Part shown: positions 46,725 through 55,728 of the stretch, one piece after another | How positions within the stretch are numbered: position 1 is the first letter of the stretch | Layout: each line of letters begins with the position of its first letter | DNA from: Ostreibacterium oceani | Lineage (GTDB): Bacteria; Pseudomonadota; Gammaproteobacteria; Cardiobacteriales; Ostreibacteriaceae | Assembly: GCF_009362845.1 (NCBI RefSeq) | Contig: NZ_WHNW01000002.1 | Span: forward strand, 124,001 to 188,000 | Reading direction: 5' to 3' | DNA: 64,000 nt | The notes under the pieces: model-generated | What the model saw: the letters and a program-made list of their open reading frames with translations, nothing else | The model's database searches: none | What the model was told of the DNA's origin: nothing | Translations under genes and position numbers: made by a program

Positions 46725-47222
46725 ATGATGATGATAAAGACAAAAAAAACATTACATAACCTATCGCAGGTGGTATTGATTTTATGGCTTGGCACCAGCC
46801 TTAGCGCATGCGCAGTGAATTGGCGTGGTGAATCCGCCAAACAAAAAACCAAAGCACCCGCCACACAGGCACAACTGATGGCATTTTACCAGTCTTGGAA
46901 AGGAACACCCTACCGCTTGGGCGGAACGGGGCGTAGCGGCATTGACTGTTCGGCATTTGTCATGCAGGGTTTTCAGCAGATATTTAGTATTGACATGCCA
47001 CGCACCACAGAAGCGCAAGCAAAAGTCGGTTCGCGAGTAATGTTTTCTGAGCGAAAACCAGGGGATTTGGTTTTTTTCAAAACTGGCTGGAATCTTCGCC
47101 ACGTTGGTATTTATGTCGGTGATAACCAGTTCATGCACGCCAGCACGAGTAAAGGTGTGATTATTTCATCACTCTCTAATCCTTATTGGGAAAAGTACTA
47201 TTGGAAAACCACGCGAATTTAA
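46725..47222 (+). CDS. NlpC/P60 lipoprotein peptidase
   Basis: Envelope hydrolase probably cleaving peptide stems in peptidoglycan, of the MepS/NlpC group. The 165-residue precursor has an LSAC lipobox with Cys29. The catalytic domain has WKGTPYRLGG, Cys75 in GIDCSAFV, His in RHVGIYVGD and a polar third residue in FMHASTSKG. Three consecutive ATG codons begin the gene. It is the only gene between ruvC and msrA. Confidence 0.93.
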   Translation: MMMIKTKKTLHNLSQVVLILWLGTSLSACAVNWRGESAKQKTKAPATQAQLMAFYQSWKGTPYRLGGTGRSGIDCSAFVMQGFQQIFSIDMPRTTEAQAKVGSRVMFSERKPGDLVFFKTGWNLRHVGIYVGDNQFMHASTSKGVIISSLSNPYWEKYYWKTTRI

Positions 47223-47232
47223 TTTTCACACG

Positions 47233-47904
47233 TTAAGAAATCAGCTTATCGGCAAACAGGGATTTGAATTTTTCTAATTTAGGCTGAATCACTGCCGTAC
47301 AGTAACGATTTTGCGGATTATTGCGATAATAGTCGAAATGCTCAGGCTCGGCAGGATAGAAATGGGCAAACGGGGCGACTTCTGTCACAATCGATTGCCA
47401 GATTTTTTCACTTTCTAAGTAAGCAATCATCGATTGCGCGACGTATTGCTGGTAGTCATCGTGATAAAAAACGACCGAACGATATTGCGTACCGACATCA
47501 TGCCCTTGTTGATTAAGCGTCGTGGGGTTATGCACGGTAAAGAATAACTTAAGAATATCAATATAACTGATAATGTCTGGCTGGTAGGTGAATTGAATAA
47601 CCTCTGCATGCCCCGTATCACCTTGACAGACCTGTCGGTACGTTGGATTCTCTGTGTGCCCGCCTGAAAAACCCGGCTGAATATCGCTAATGCCTTTGAG
47701 CTGTTGAAAAAATGCCTCCAAACACCAAAAACAACCACCGCCCAAGGTCGCTTGAAAGACGGTATTCTCTAGCATGTCCTCACGCTGTGTGGATTGCTCT
47801 GTTGGCTGCTGTGTTTGCGATTGCTGTGTTTGTGATTGCTGTGTTTGCGCTATTGTAAACTCGTTTGTCATTGCATTAACCACCAGTATAAACGGACTAA
47901 TCAT
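47233..47904 (-). CDS. msrA: Peptide methionine sulfoxide reductase A
   Basis: Repairs oxidised methionine (S-epimer). The catalytic motif GGGCFWC is followed by VxxGFSGG-like PGFSGG, GHAEVIQF and GTQYRSVVFY. The protein is 223 residues because of an N-terminal Gln/Thr/Ser-rich stretch built from three 15-bp repeats (TQQSQ units). Start is ATG at 47904 or at 47871; neither has a strong ribosome site. It converges with the NlpC/P60 gene. Confidence 0.93.
   Translation of the reverse strand: MISPFILVVNAMTNEFTIAQTQQSQTQQSQTQQPTEQSTQREDMLENTVFQATLGGGCFWCLEAFFQQLKGISDIQPGFSGGHTENPTYRQVCQGDTGHAEVIQFTYQPDIISYIDILKLFFTVHNPTTLNQQGHDVGTQYRSVVFYHDDYQQYVAQSMIAYLESEKIWQSIVTEVAPFAHFYPAEPEHFDYYRNNPQNRYCTAVIQPKLEKFKSLFADKLIS
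47808..47852 (-). repeat. 15-bp in-frame repeat in the msrA 5' end
   Basis: Three near-perfect 15-bp units related to gctgtgtttgcgatt lengthen the N-terminal Gln-rich stretch of MsrA. Confidence 0.9.
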
Positions 47905-48122
47905 TACCTATCAGGTTACCATCAGCCAACACGAAGCGCAATCTGTGCAAGCACTATTTTTTCGCTTTTTAGCTGCTTCTCAGTTGCTTTTCAATCGTTT
48001 TGCAATCGTTTTCCAGTCGCTTTGGGACCGTTTTTACCGCCACCGTAAAATAATAGATAAATCTGCTTGTGTTTCTCGTGAATTTTCCTTACGCTAAACA
48101 AGGTTTTCAATCAGGATGTGTC

Positions 48123-49640
48123 ATGTCAACTTTTCGTGCGTTAATTCCGTTATTGGCTAGCTTTGGCTTGCTCCTTGTCGCTAATGGCCTCTTTGGCACG
48201 GTCATTTCGATTCGCACCAAAAGCGAAGCCTTCCCTGAGACTGTCATCGGTGTGGTATTAGCCGCGTATTTTCTTGGGTTATTGCTGAGTTCGTTCTATG
48301 CGTCTAGATTAGTCGCCAGCTTTGGACATATCCGCGCGTTTGCTGCCTTTGCATCGATTGCATCCAGCGCCGCCTTAGCGCATTTATTATGGGTTGACCC
48401 AGTATTTTGGGGGAGTTTACGATTTATCTCAGGATTTTGCATGGGCGGGATGATTATTGTCACCGAAGGGTGGATTAATGACCGCGCAACCAATAAAAAT
48501 CGAGGGACGATTCTCGCTCTGTACATGATTACCACTTACGGCTCTGCAGGATTTGGACAATTAATTATGCTGCTCGACAGCCCTACAGGATTTAAACTGT
48601 TTTTAATTGTGTCTATTTTGTATTCTTTTGCCTTATTGCCGATTCTAACCACGCAATCCAAAACACCTACCCCTAGCTCACCGCACCGACCGAATATACG
48701 CAAGCTATACCAAGTCTCTCCTGTCGGTATGATTGGCTCATTTGTTGTTGGCATGGTAAATAGTATTTATTACGCACTCGCCCCTATTTATGCCATTAGT
48801 TTGGGGCTTAATTCGAATCAAACGGCAATTTTTATTGGTTTGGGCATCGCATCAGGGATGCTACTGCAATTCCCACTAGGCAAGCTATCTGATCATATCG
48901 ATCGTCGCTGGGTGTTGGTCTTTTCTGGTGTGATGACGGCCATTGTCAGTAGTTTTCTCGTTTTTACTGAAGGTCAATCGCTTGCATGGCTGTACTTTCT
49001 GGCGATTTGTTACGGCAGCGTTGGTTTTTCGATGAATGCAATCTGTGTTGCACACACCAACGACTTAGCGCCTGCCCATGAAAGAACACAGACCTCTAGC
49101 GGACTATTAATGTTTTATGGTATTGGCGCGGTTATCGGCCCCATTATGACCAGCTTTTTTATGCAAAAAAACAACCAGCTGGTCTTTGGCGTAATTGCGA
49201 TTGTTACCTTGGTTTTTGCCGCTTATGCTTTCTTACGCATCATAATTCGCCCCAGAAAAGGCACGCACAAACGGCGCTTTGTTGCCTTTACCTTTCAAAG
49301 CCCTGCCCGCAAACTCGTCTTTAGCAAGCGTCATTACGATACCAATATCAACGAAAATACGGCAGAAAATACAGCGGAAAGTATCGCGGAAAACACGAAA
49401 GAAAACACCCATGACGTTGATAACGCGTATCGCGCTGACGAAGCGCCTAAAAGCGAAGGGTCGCCCAATGAAGGGGCGCCTAATGAAGAATCGCCCAATG
49501 AAAAACCAAAAGATGTGTCTCACGCGGACACCGAAGACGACGATAAAGACGACGATAGCAATGACAATGACAATGACAACGGCAATGGCAACAACGCTAA
49601 AACCGAAAACGAAGCACCGCCTAACGCAAAGACAGATTAG
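48123..49640 (+). CDS. MFS transporter, YcaD-like (copy 1)
   Basis: Twelve-helix major facilitator protein of 505 residues. It shows motif A-like loops (GKLSDHIDRRWVL) and a TEGWINDRATNKNRGTILALYM segment typical of the YcaD-like group. After the last helix comes an acidic, low-complexity tail of about 115 residues (AENTAEN, PNEG units, DNDNDN) with 15-bp duplications. ATG at 48123 is chosen over an upstream start at 48069. Its stop overlaps the stop of the convergent antiporter gene. Substrate is unknown. Confidence 0.82.
   Translation: MSTFRALIPLLASFGLLLVANGLFGTVISIRTKSEAFPETVIGVVLAAYFLGLLLSSFYASRLVASFGHIRAFAAFASIASSAALAHLLWVDPVFWGSLRFISGFCMGGMIIVTEGWINDRATNKNRGTILALYMITTYGSAGFGQLIMLLDSPTGFKLFLIVSILYSFALLPILTTQSKTPTPSSPHRPNIRKLYQVSPVGMIGSFVVGMVNSIYYALAPIYAISLGLNSNQTAIFIGLGIASGMLLQFPLGKLSDHIDRRWVLVFSGVMTAIVSSFLVFTEGQSLAWLYFLAICYGSVGFSMNAICVAHTNDLAPAHERTQTSSGLLMFYGIGAVIGPIMTSFFMQKNNQLVFGVIAIVTLVFAAYAFLRIIIRPRKGTHKRRFVAFTFQSPARKLVFSKRHYDTNINENTAENTAESIAENTKENTHDVDNAYRADEAPKSEGSPNEGAPNEESPNEKPKDVSHADTEDDDKDDDSNDNDNDNGNGNNAKTENEAPPNAKTD
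49455..49499 (+). repeat. 15-bp in-frame repeat in the MFS tail
   Basis: Three units of the gaagggtcgcccaat type encode EGSPN-like repeats in the acidic C-terminal tail of the transporter. Confidence 0.85.
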
Positions 49641-51229
49641 CTGTCGCTCCGAATCCCCGCAACCATAATTGCACTATCGGCGAGCCCCATACCCGCTTCG
49701 TCATAGACATGGAAAACTTGGTCAACGCCTAATGATTTGAGTATTTCAATCTCGTCCGCATATTCAACAATTGCGGTAATTTTGCCATCAAACCCACGAT
49801 TCCCCAATTGCTCCATCGCATGGACGTTTCCGTAATGGCTGGGCATGGCGAGTAATATCATTTGCGTCGTTTGATTACTGACTAATTTATCCCAAAAATC
49901 CGAATCACTCGCATCGCCATGAATGATTTGATACCCTTGTTCACGAATTTCATTTACTTTATCGATATTATTATCGATACCTAAGACATCCAAATCATAG
50001 TTTTGCACAAGGCGCTTATACGCACCCCGCCCAATTTTCCCCATACCCAGGACAATGGCATCAGCGTTACTAATGGTAACGGGCTTATCAGCAGGGTGGA
50101 GTTTTTCAATCGGGATGTTCGGTAAAAACTTATCCAAATACAAATACACTTTTTCGCTTGCGCTATTGATGGGCGATGCCAACACAAAGCTCATGGCAAC
50201 AGCAATCGACAGCACGACCAGCCACGACTCGTGAAACCAGCCTTGCGATACGGCTAGTGCCGCGACAATCAATCCAAATTCCGAGTAATTACTGAGGCTG
50301 AGCGTTGCCAACGTCGAGGTGCGATTGCGCAGACGAAAGCGATTAAATATCAATAAAAACAAAATGCTCTTGACTGGTATCAACAACAGCAACAACATAG
50401 CCAACAACAGTAACTCCATCGTCGGCAATGCGATTAAACCAATCGACAGAAAAAACCCAACCAATAAAAATTCTTTTAAATGAAACAATGATTTGGCCAG
50501 TTGGTGCGATGATTTATGCGGGGCTAACAGCATTCCAATAATCAGTGCACCAAGGTCGCCTTTTACACCAACAAAATCAAACAAACCATAGCCGAGGACC
50601 AAGGCCAATAAAACACCGTAAAGAATTTGCATTTCGCCATGCCCAACCATATTGAGCAAGCGCCGTAAAAACGGTGCTAGCGGAATTAACAAGAACAAGC
50701 CCAACGCCCAAATACTCGGCAATTTCCCAGTTGAGGCGCTCAAAAACAAGACCGCAAAAATATCCTGCATGATGAGCACACCAATGGCTAACCGCCCGTA
50801 GAACGATTGCATTTCACTGCGTTCTTCTAATACTTTTACCGCAAATACGGTACTTGAAAAAGCCAAGGCAAACGACAATAGCAAAAAGGTCTGCCAATCA
50901 CTTTGCACCAATAAAGCAATGCCTGTTAGTTTAAGTAACGACAATAAAAGCACCAAAATTGCACTCGATATAATCATATGACTAGTCGCCCCAAGCCATA
51001 CTTCACCGCGCAGTAGTGTTCGGACGTCTAATTTGAGCCCGATGGTAAACAGCAACAACGTGACCCCCAAATTCGATATGGTTTCCAATGTTGGGGTTAA
51101 CGTAAAACCTAAATAATTAAGGGCAAAACCTGCCGCCAAAAATCCCACGAGTGGCGGCAACCTCAGTAACATGGCAGCTAATCCACCAATAAATGCGCCA
51201 CCAATAAATGCAAATTCTGCTTGTTCCAT
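49637..51229 (-). CDS. CPA2 cation:proton antiporter, KefB-like (copy 1)
   Basis: Membrane protein of 530 residues with about 12 helices, then a cytosolic TrkA-N nucleotide-binding domain. Motifs are LLLFTIGLKLDVR, ALAFSSTVFAVKVLEE, the QDIFAVLFL helix and the Rossmann loop LGMGKIGRGAYKRL. KefB-type proteins exchange K+ or Na+ for protons. It converges with the MFS gene, the stop codons overlapping. It is a paralogue of the 53.9-55.6 kb gene. Confidence 0.87.
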   Translation of the reverse strand: MEQAEFAFIGGAFIGGLAAMLLRLPPLVGFLAAGFALNYLGFTLTPTLETISNLGVTLLLFTIGLKLDVRTLLRGEVWLGATSHMIISSAILVLLLSLLKLTGIALLVQSDWQTFLLLSFALAFSSTVFAVKVLEERSEMQSFYGRLAIGVLIMQDIFAVLFLSASTGKLPSIWALGLFLLIPLAPFLRRLLNMVGHGEMQILYGVLLALVLGYGLFDFVGVKGDLGALIIGMLLAPHKSSHQLAKSLFHLKEFLLVGFFLSIGLIALPTMELLLLAMLLLLLIPVKSILFLLIFNRFRLRNRTSTLATLSLSNYSEFGLIVAALAVSQGWFHESWLVVLSIAVAMSFVLASPINSASEKVYLYLDKFLPNIPIEKLHPADKPVTISNADAIVLGMGKIGRGAYKRLVQNYDLDVLGIDNNIDKVNEIREQGYQIIHGDASDSDFWDKLVSNQTTQMILLAMPSHYGNVHAMEQLGNRGFDGKITAIVEYADEIEILKSLGVDQVFHVYDEAGMGLADSAIMVAGIRSDS

Positions 51230-51563
51230 AAAAGTCTAGTCGGTTGTAGAAAATTTGTTAATTGCGCTGCTTGACTGCTTGCGCTACCTGTCTATCTTTA
51301 CCTCTCTTTTTTAAGCTGTCTGTGACCGACAGCCCAGCAAGGAGGATGACACATAAAAATGACGCATTGCTCACTATTGCTCACTATCGCCACTTATTAT
51401 CACTATAAGCTGTCACCGATAGCTTTATACCGAAAATTATAGCACAATTATCGTAGATACCTATTGACTGCTAACATTACTTTGACCGATAACAAGCACA
51501 CTTAACCCAGACAAAAAAACACAGTCAAAAAGACAACAACAGAAAAATCAACCACGAGGCATT
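51230..51563. other. Gene-free stretch between the antiporter and TraB/GumN genes
   Basis: 334 bases holding divergent control sequences. A hairpin GCTGTC/GACAGC lies at 51315-51333, and an attgctcact duplication lies near 51366-51385. A TTGACT-18-GATAAC pair at 51464-51493 could be a promoter for the downstream gene. Confidence 0.45.
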
Positions 51564-52409
51564 ATGAAAAAAATAGGCTTACTACTCATCAGCTATTTAG
51601 CCCTGTTATCACCGGCACTATCTAACCAAATTATTGAGCTAAAAAAAGACGAAAAGACGCTTTATTTGTTTGGCACCATCCATTTTGCCAAACCCGATTT
51701 TTACCCACTCGCGCCCGCTATTGCAGCGCATTTGCAGCAGTCTGACGCGCTGGCACTAGAGGTTGATTTAACAGACGATGCACAAATGCTTGAACTAATC
51801 GCGCTAATGTCCAGCAAAGGCATTGACACCTCACGCGAAATTAGCGATTGGCTACCCGCACAACCCCTTGCCGCGTTGAATGACCTATTTGGCGAAGACG
51901 CCGTTAACCGCATGACACATTTTCGTCCTTGGATGGTGATGATGGAGTTAAGTACAAAGCTAGCGAGCGACTATGGAATGACTGAGCTGGGTATTGACCT
52001 AGCGATTGCTGACATGGCCAGCGAAAAGCAACTCCCTGTTGTTGGACTAGAGACATTTTCCTCGCAGATCGAAGGGTTTCTAAAAATACCTGAGTCAGAA
52101 ATTATCGACAGTATTTCACAGGCAAACGATACGGATAAAAACAAAACACAATTCGACAACCTAGTGGACATTTACCAAGGCAGTCCAACCGCCGATGAAT
52201 TAACCAACCAATTACTATCCGAAATGCGAGAACAAACGCCTGTGTTATTTCAATCCTTTGTCATCGACAGAAACCAACAAATGACGAAAAAAATCATCAC
52301 CCTCAACAAGACCAATCCAACGCTTTTTGTCGCCGTTGGCGCGTTGCACGTCTATGGTGATGACAGCATTACCAACGCGCTTATCAAAGCAGGCTATCAA
52401 CGCCAATAA
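51564..52409 (+). CDS. TraB/GumN-family exported protein
   Basis: Exported protein of 281 residues with a signal peptide ending near ALS. It shows the TraB/GumN signature: LYLFGTIHFAKPD near the N-terminus, GLETFSSQIEGFL in the middle and VAVGALHVYGDDS near the end. Members of this family, including TIKI proteins, are thought to be metal-dependent proteases, but bacterial roles are poorly known. A GAGG ribosome site precedes ATG. It lies between the two MFS/antiporter pairs. Confidence 0.85.
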   Translation: MKKIGLLLISYLALLSPALSNQIIELKKDEKTLYLFGTIHFAKPDFYPLAPAIAAHLQQSDALALEVDLTDDAQMLELIALMSSKGIDTSREISDWLPAQPLAALNDLFGEDAVNRMTHFRPWMVMMELSTKLASDYGMTELGIDLAIADMASEKQLPVVGLETFSSQIEGFLKIPESEIIDSISQANDTDKNKTQFDNLVDIYQGSPTADELTNQLLSEMREQTPVLFQSFVIDRNQQMTKKIITLNKTNPTLFVAVGALHVYGDDSITNALIKAGYQRQ

Positions 52410-52533
52410 GCAGCTAACGGGCTAATTAGTCAAAACACCTAATTAGTCGCGAGCCTGCCAACGACCTAAGTCGCAACTTTAGATTGCGTTGTGCTGCCAC
52501 CACTGTTAACCACCCAACAACAAAGGTATTTTT

Positions 52534-53895
52534 ATGATTTGGCTACAATTGTTTTTTCGGTCTTGGTCATTGTTTCTTGGCCTTGGGTTGGTTTTCGGTG
52601 GACAAGGCCTACTGTATACGCTCGTTACTTATCGCGGCCGCTTAGAAGGCTTTTCTACGGTTGAATTAGGCTTTCTCATGTCTGCGTATTTTATGGGCTA
52701 TTTTGTCGGCTCTTGGCGAGGTATGAAAATTATCGCCTCAGTAGGACATGTGCGTGTATTTGGCGCGCTCGCCTCTGCTGCGTCTGTGATTTTTCTACTC
52801 TTATTTATGGTACCTGAGTTCTTTGAAACCATTGGACTGGGTAAAACACAGGGATACATCAAGCCGACTTACTACAGTTGGTTTATATTACGTCTAATCA
52901 ATGGGTTTGCAGCAGCAGTCATCTTAATCATTGCCGAAAGTTGGTTAAACGAAATGTCTGACAATCAAAGCCGAGGTAAAAACCTCAGCCTATATATGAT
53001 GTTTAGTTGGGGCGCACCAATCCTCGGGAATTTTCTATTGTGGTTTATTCCCGCCGAATCGAATACATTATTTATACTAGGTTCCATTTTTGTCTCTATG
53101 GCGGCTATCCCAATATTAATGTCAGCAAAATCTGTCCCTGATTTTAGCTTCCCCGATACGGTCAGCCTTAAATTACTGTATAAAATTTCTCCCGTCGGGC
53201 TGGTGGGTTGTTTTTTAGCAGGTTGCATTCACGGTAACTTCATCTACTCCAGTAGCTTATTTGCCGTTAGTGTATTCCCAGCGCAACAAAATTTTGGCGC
53301 ATCCATTGCCAGCATCATCATTGCGGCAGGTATTTTCGCCATTCCTTTTAGTGGCTTAATCTCCGACAAATACGATAGACGTAAAGTGCTGCTTGTGATT
53401 TCTATCTTTGGATGTGTATTTACCATTATGGCGCTATTGATTACCGACATGAGCCAAATCAGTCTGTACATTTGGCTCGCCATTATCGGCACAATGGTCT
53501 TACCAACCTATAGCTTATCCGTGGCGCATATGAATGACTGGCTAGCGCCTAAGCAAATGATTAGCGCAAGCGCTACTTTGGTGCTTGTTTATTCCGTTGG
53601 TATGATTATTACCCCGCTATTAACGGGCAAAGCCATTGCATTTTTTGGCCCGAATGCGTATTTTTACCTCACGCTGTCAATTTTTGCGGTGTTGACCTTG
53701 TTTTGTGCTTATCGCATGGCCGTATCCGATGCACCGATTGTCAGCGACTCCGAAAGCTCGGTCTCTGTCACGCCAACGATGACAGCGTTGTCTAGCGTCT
53801 TTGAAGAAGAATCGCAAGAATCTCTCAAAAACACAGACACAAACGATGAAATTGATGACATTGAGCACATAGATAGCGATGAAAAAACAAAATAA
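52534..53895 (+). CDS. MFS transporter, YcaD-like (copy 2)
   Basis: Twelve-helix major facilitator of 453 residues. It is paralogous to copy 1: the same AESWLNEMSDNQSRGKNLSLYM segment and GLISDKYDRRKVLLV loop occur, and it again ends with an acidic low-complexity tail (EEESQESLKN, DEIDDIEHIDSDE). An AAAGG ribosome site precedes ATG. It converges with a second CPA2 antiporter gene 51 bp away. Substrate is unknown. Confidence 0.82.
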   Translation: MIWLQLFFRSWSLFLGLGLVFGGQGLLYTLVTYRGRLEGFSTVELGFLMSAYFMGYFVGSWRGMKIIASVGHVRVFGALASAASVIFLLLFMVPEFFETIGLGKTQGYIKPTYYSWFILRLINGFAAAVILIIAESWLNEMSDNQSRGKNLSLYMMFSWGAPILGNFLLWFIPAESNTLFILGSIFVSMAAIPILMSAKSVPDFSFPDTVSLKLLYKISPVGLVGCFLAGCIHGNFIYSSSLFAVSVFPAQQNFGASIASIIIAAGIFAIPFSGLISDKYDRRKVLLVISIFGCVFTIMALLITDMSQISLYIWLAIIGTMVLPTYSLSVAHMNDWLAPKQMISASATLVLVYSVGMIITPLLTGKAIAFFGPNAYFYLTLSIFAVLTLFCAYRMAVSDAPIVSDSESSVSVTPTMTALSSVFEEESQESLKNTDTNDEIDDIEHIDSDEKTK

Positions 53896-53946
53896 ACTAC
53901 TTAATAAAAACCTGAATTCTCGTAAAATATTATATTTCTCTTAAGG

Positions 53947-55593
53947 TTATTTGTTTTTAATATAAAATTCATAGAAATAAGCCGCAGCCATTTGGTGTGG
54001 CCGCAAGATATTTTTTACTTTGTTGTGCTGCATTTTTATGTGGTCTTTTTCGGTCAGCGCCGTCACAAACACTTCGCCACTGTAATCGCTTTCTTTTAGC
54101 GCATTAATCAAACTCAAAGATCGCTCAATATCAGGTATCGTACTAATAATATAGGCACTACTTTTAAACGGTATTTCCTCAAACAATTCGGCGTCCTCCA
54201 TATCACCGTAGATAACCTGCCGACCTTTTTCTCGCCATGCTTTGATTGCATTCGGATCGAAATCAACACCTAAATAACGAATACTAGGATGTTCGTCTAG
54301 CCTATCCGCCAACCTATCGCCAAAACGGCCTAAACCAAAAATAATAATATCATATTGACCTGAGTGCTTATCAAAACACTCAGGTTCGATACAATGTTGA
54401 CGTTCAAAAATGCTAAGCACAGGTGAAATTGCATGGTATATCTGGTGAGAATACAGGATAAGATAGGTCGACAGCCCAATGGTAATAAGCCCAACTAAGG
54501 TAATCAAACCAACCACTTCGTCACTAATATGCCCCAGACTCAACCCAAGGCTCGCAAAAATCAATGAAAACTCACTAATCTGTGCAACGGTTAAACCTGC
54601 AAGAAAGGATGTGCGCTTTTTATACCCCATAACCCCCATAATAATCAGAACGATGAGTGGGTTTCCAATTAATACAAATGTCGATAGTAGCAGTGCGGCA
54701 GATAATTGTCCGCCAATTAACGATAAATTCAGTGTTGCCCCCAAATGGACAAAAAAGAATAACAACAAAAAATCGCGCAAGCTGGTCAGTCGAAGGCTAA
54801 TCGTGTCCCTATACGCTGTTGAGGCAAGGCTAACTCCCGCCAAAAAAGCACCAACTTCGCGACTAAAGCCAATCGCCTCACCGATAGAAGCCAAAGAAAC
54901 TGCCCAAGCAATAGCAAAAAGCACTAGTAATTCTTGTGATTTTGCCGCTAAGTGGCTTACCTTAGGTATTACGATTTTGGAAATCAACACCGTAAAACCC
55001 AGCAGCCCAATACCTGAGGCTAAGGTTTTTATCATGTCTGTTGTCAGCGAAACTGTGTCTGATTGCTGCATCGAGGAAAGTACAATCATAGCTAAAATGA
55101 CAACTATATCCTGTACAATCAAAAATCCGATTGCAATTTGTCCGTGCAATGCATCAATTTCTTTTTTATCTGACAGCAATTTGACAATAATGATTGTACT
55201 CGAAAAAGTCAATGCAACTGCAATATAAAGGCTATGTAAACTGCTAAACCCTAATAGTATCGCGATAACATAACCTGCGAATGAGGTAAAGATGACTTGA
55301 CCCAGCCCTGTCAATAGGGCAATTTTGCCGACCGATTTTATGATGCGCAAATCCAGCTTTAGCCCAACAATAAACAGCAAAAGGGCAATGCCTATCTCAG
55401 CGAGTAAGTGGATTTTTTCGTGTGAATGCACAATGTCAAGCACTGAGGGGCCAACTATAATGCCTAGCGCAATAAAAACAACGATTAATGGCTGTTTAAG
55501 ATATTGCCCCAAAATTCCAAGCAGCGCTGCAATGGCCAATATGGCAGAAAATTCAAAAAACGGGTTATTTACCGTGCTAAAAAACCAATCCAT
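53947..55593 (-). CDS. CPA2 cation:proton antiporter, KefB-like (copy 2)
   Basis: Membrane protein of 548 residues with about 12 helices and a C-terminal TrkA-N domain. Motifs are LLLFIVGLKLDLRI, ALTFSSTIIIVKLLSDKKE, the FLIVQDIVVILAM helix and IFGLGRFGDRLADRL. It differs clearly from copy 1 in sequence but shares its plan. ATG at 55593 fits the GAGG site better than the GTG at 55596. It converges with the second MFS gene. Confidence 0.87.
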   Translation of the reverse strand: MDWFFSTVNNPFFEFSAILAIAALLGILGQYLKQPLIVVFIALGIIVGPSVLDIVHSHEKIHLLAEIGIALLLFIVGLKLDLRIIKSVGKIALLTGLGQVIFTSFAGYVIAILLGFSSLHSLYIAVALTFSSTIIIVKLLSDKKEIDALHGQIAIGFLIVQDIVVILAMIVLSSMQQSDTVSLTTDMIKTLASGIGLLGFTVLISKIVIPKVSHLAAKSQELLVLFAIAWAVSLASIGEAIGFSREVGAFLAGVSLASTAYRDTISLRLTSLRDFLLLFFFVHLGATLNLSLIGGQLSAALLLSTFVLIGNPLIVLIIMGVMGYKKRTSFLAGLTVAQISEFSLIFASLGLSLGHISDEVVGLITLVGLITIGLSTYLILYSHQIYHAISPVLSIFERQHCIEPECFDKHSGQYDIIIFGLGRFGDRLADRLDEHPSIRYLGVDFDPNAIKAWREKGRQVIYGDMEDAELFEEIPFKSSAYIISTIPDIERSLSLINALKESDYSGEVFVTALTEKDHIKMQHNKVKNILRPHQMAAAYFYEFYIKNK

Positions 55594-55728
55594 CACGCAT
55601 CCTCAATTAAAAACCAGCCAATCAAAAATCGCTCAAACAACTCATCTGACCATCAGTTAAAAAACTAAAAATTCAACGCTTGGATTCAACGTTTGGTCGT
55701 TCGATACCAGTCTACCACAATTTACAAC

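Noticed and set aside
54479-55228. 249-codon plus-strand frame opposite the antiporter
   Set aside because: It is long but antisense to a clear membrane transporter; its composition reflects the opposite strand of hydrophobic codons.
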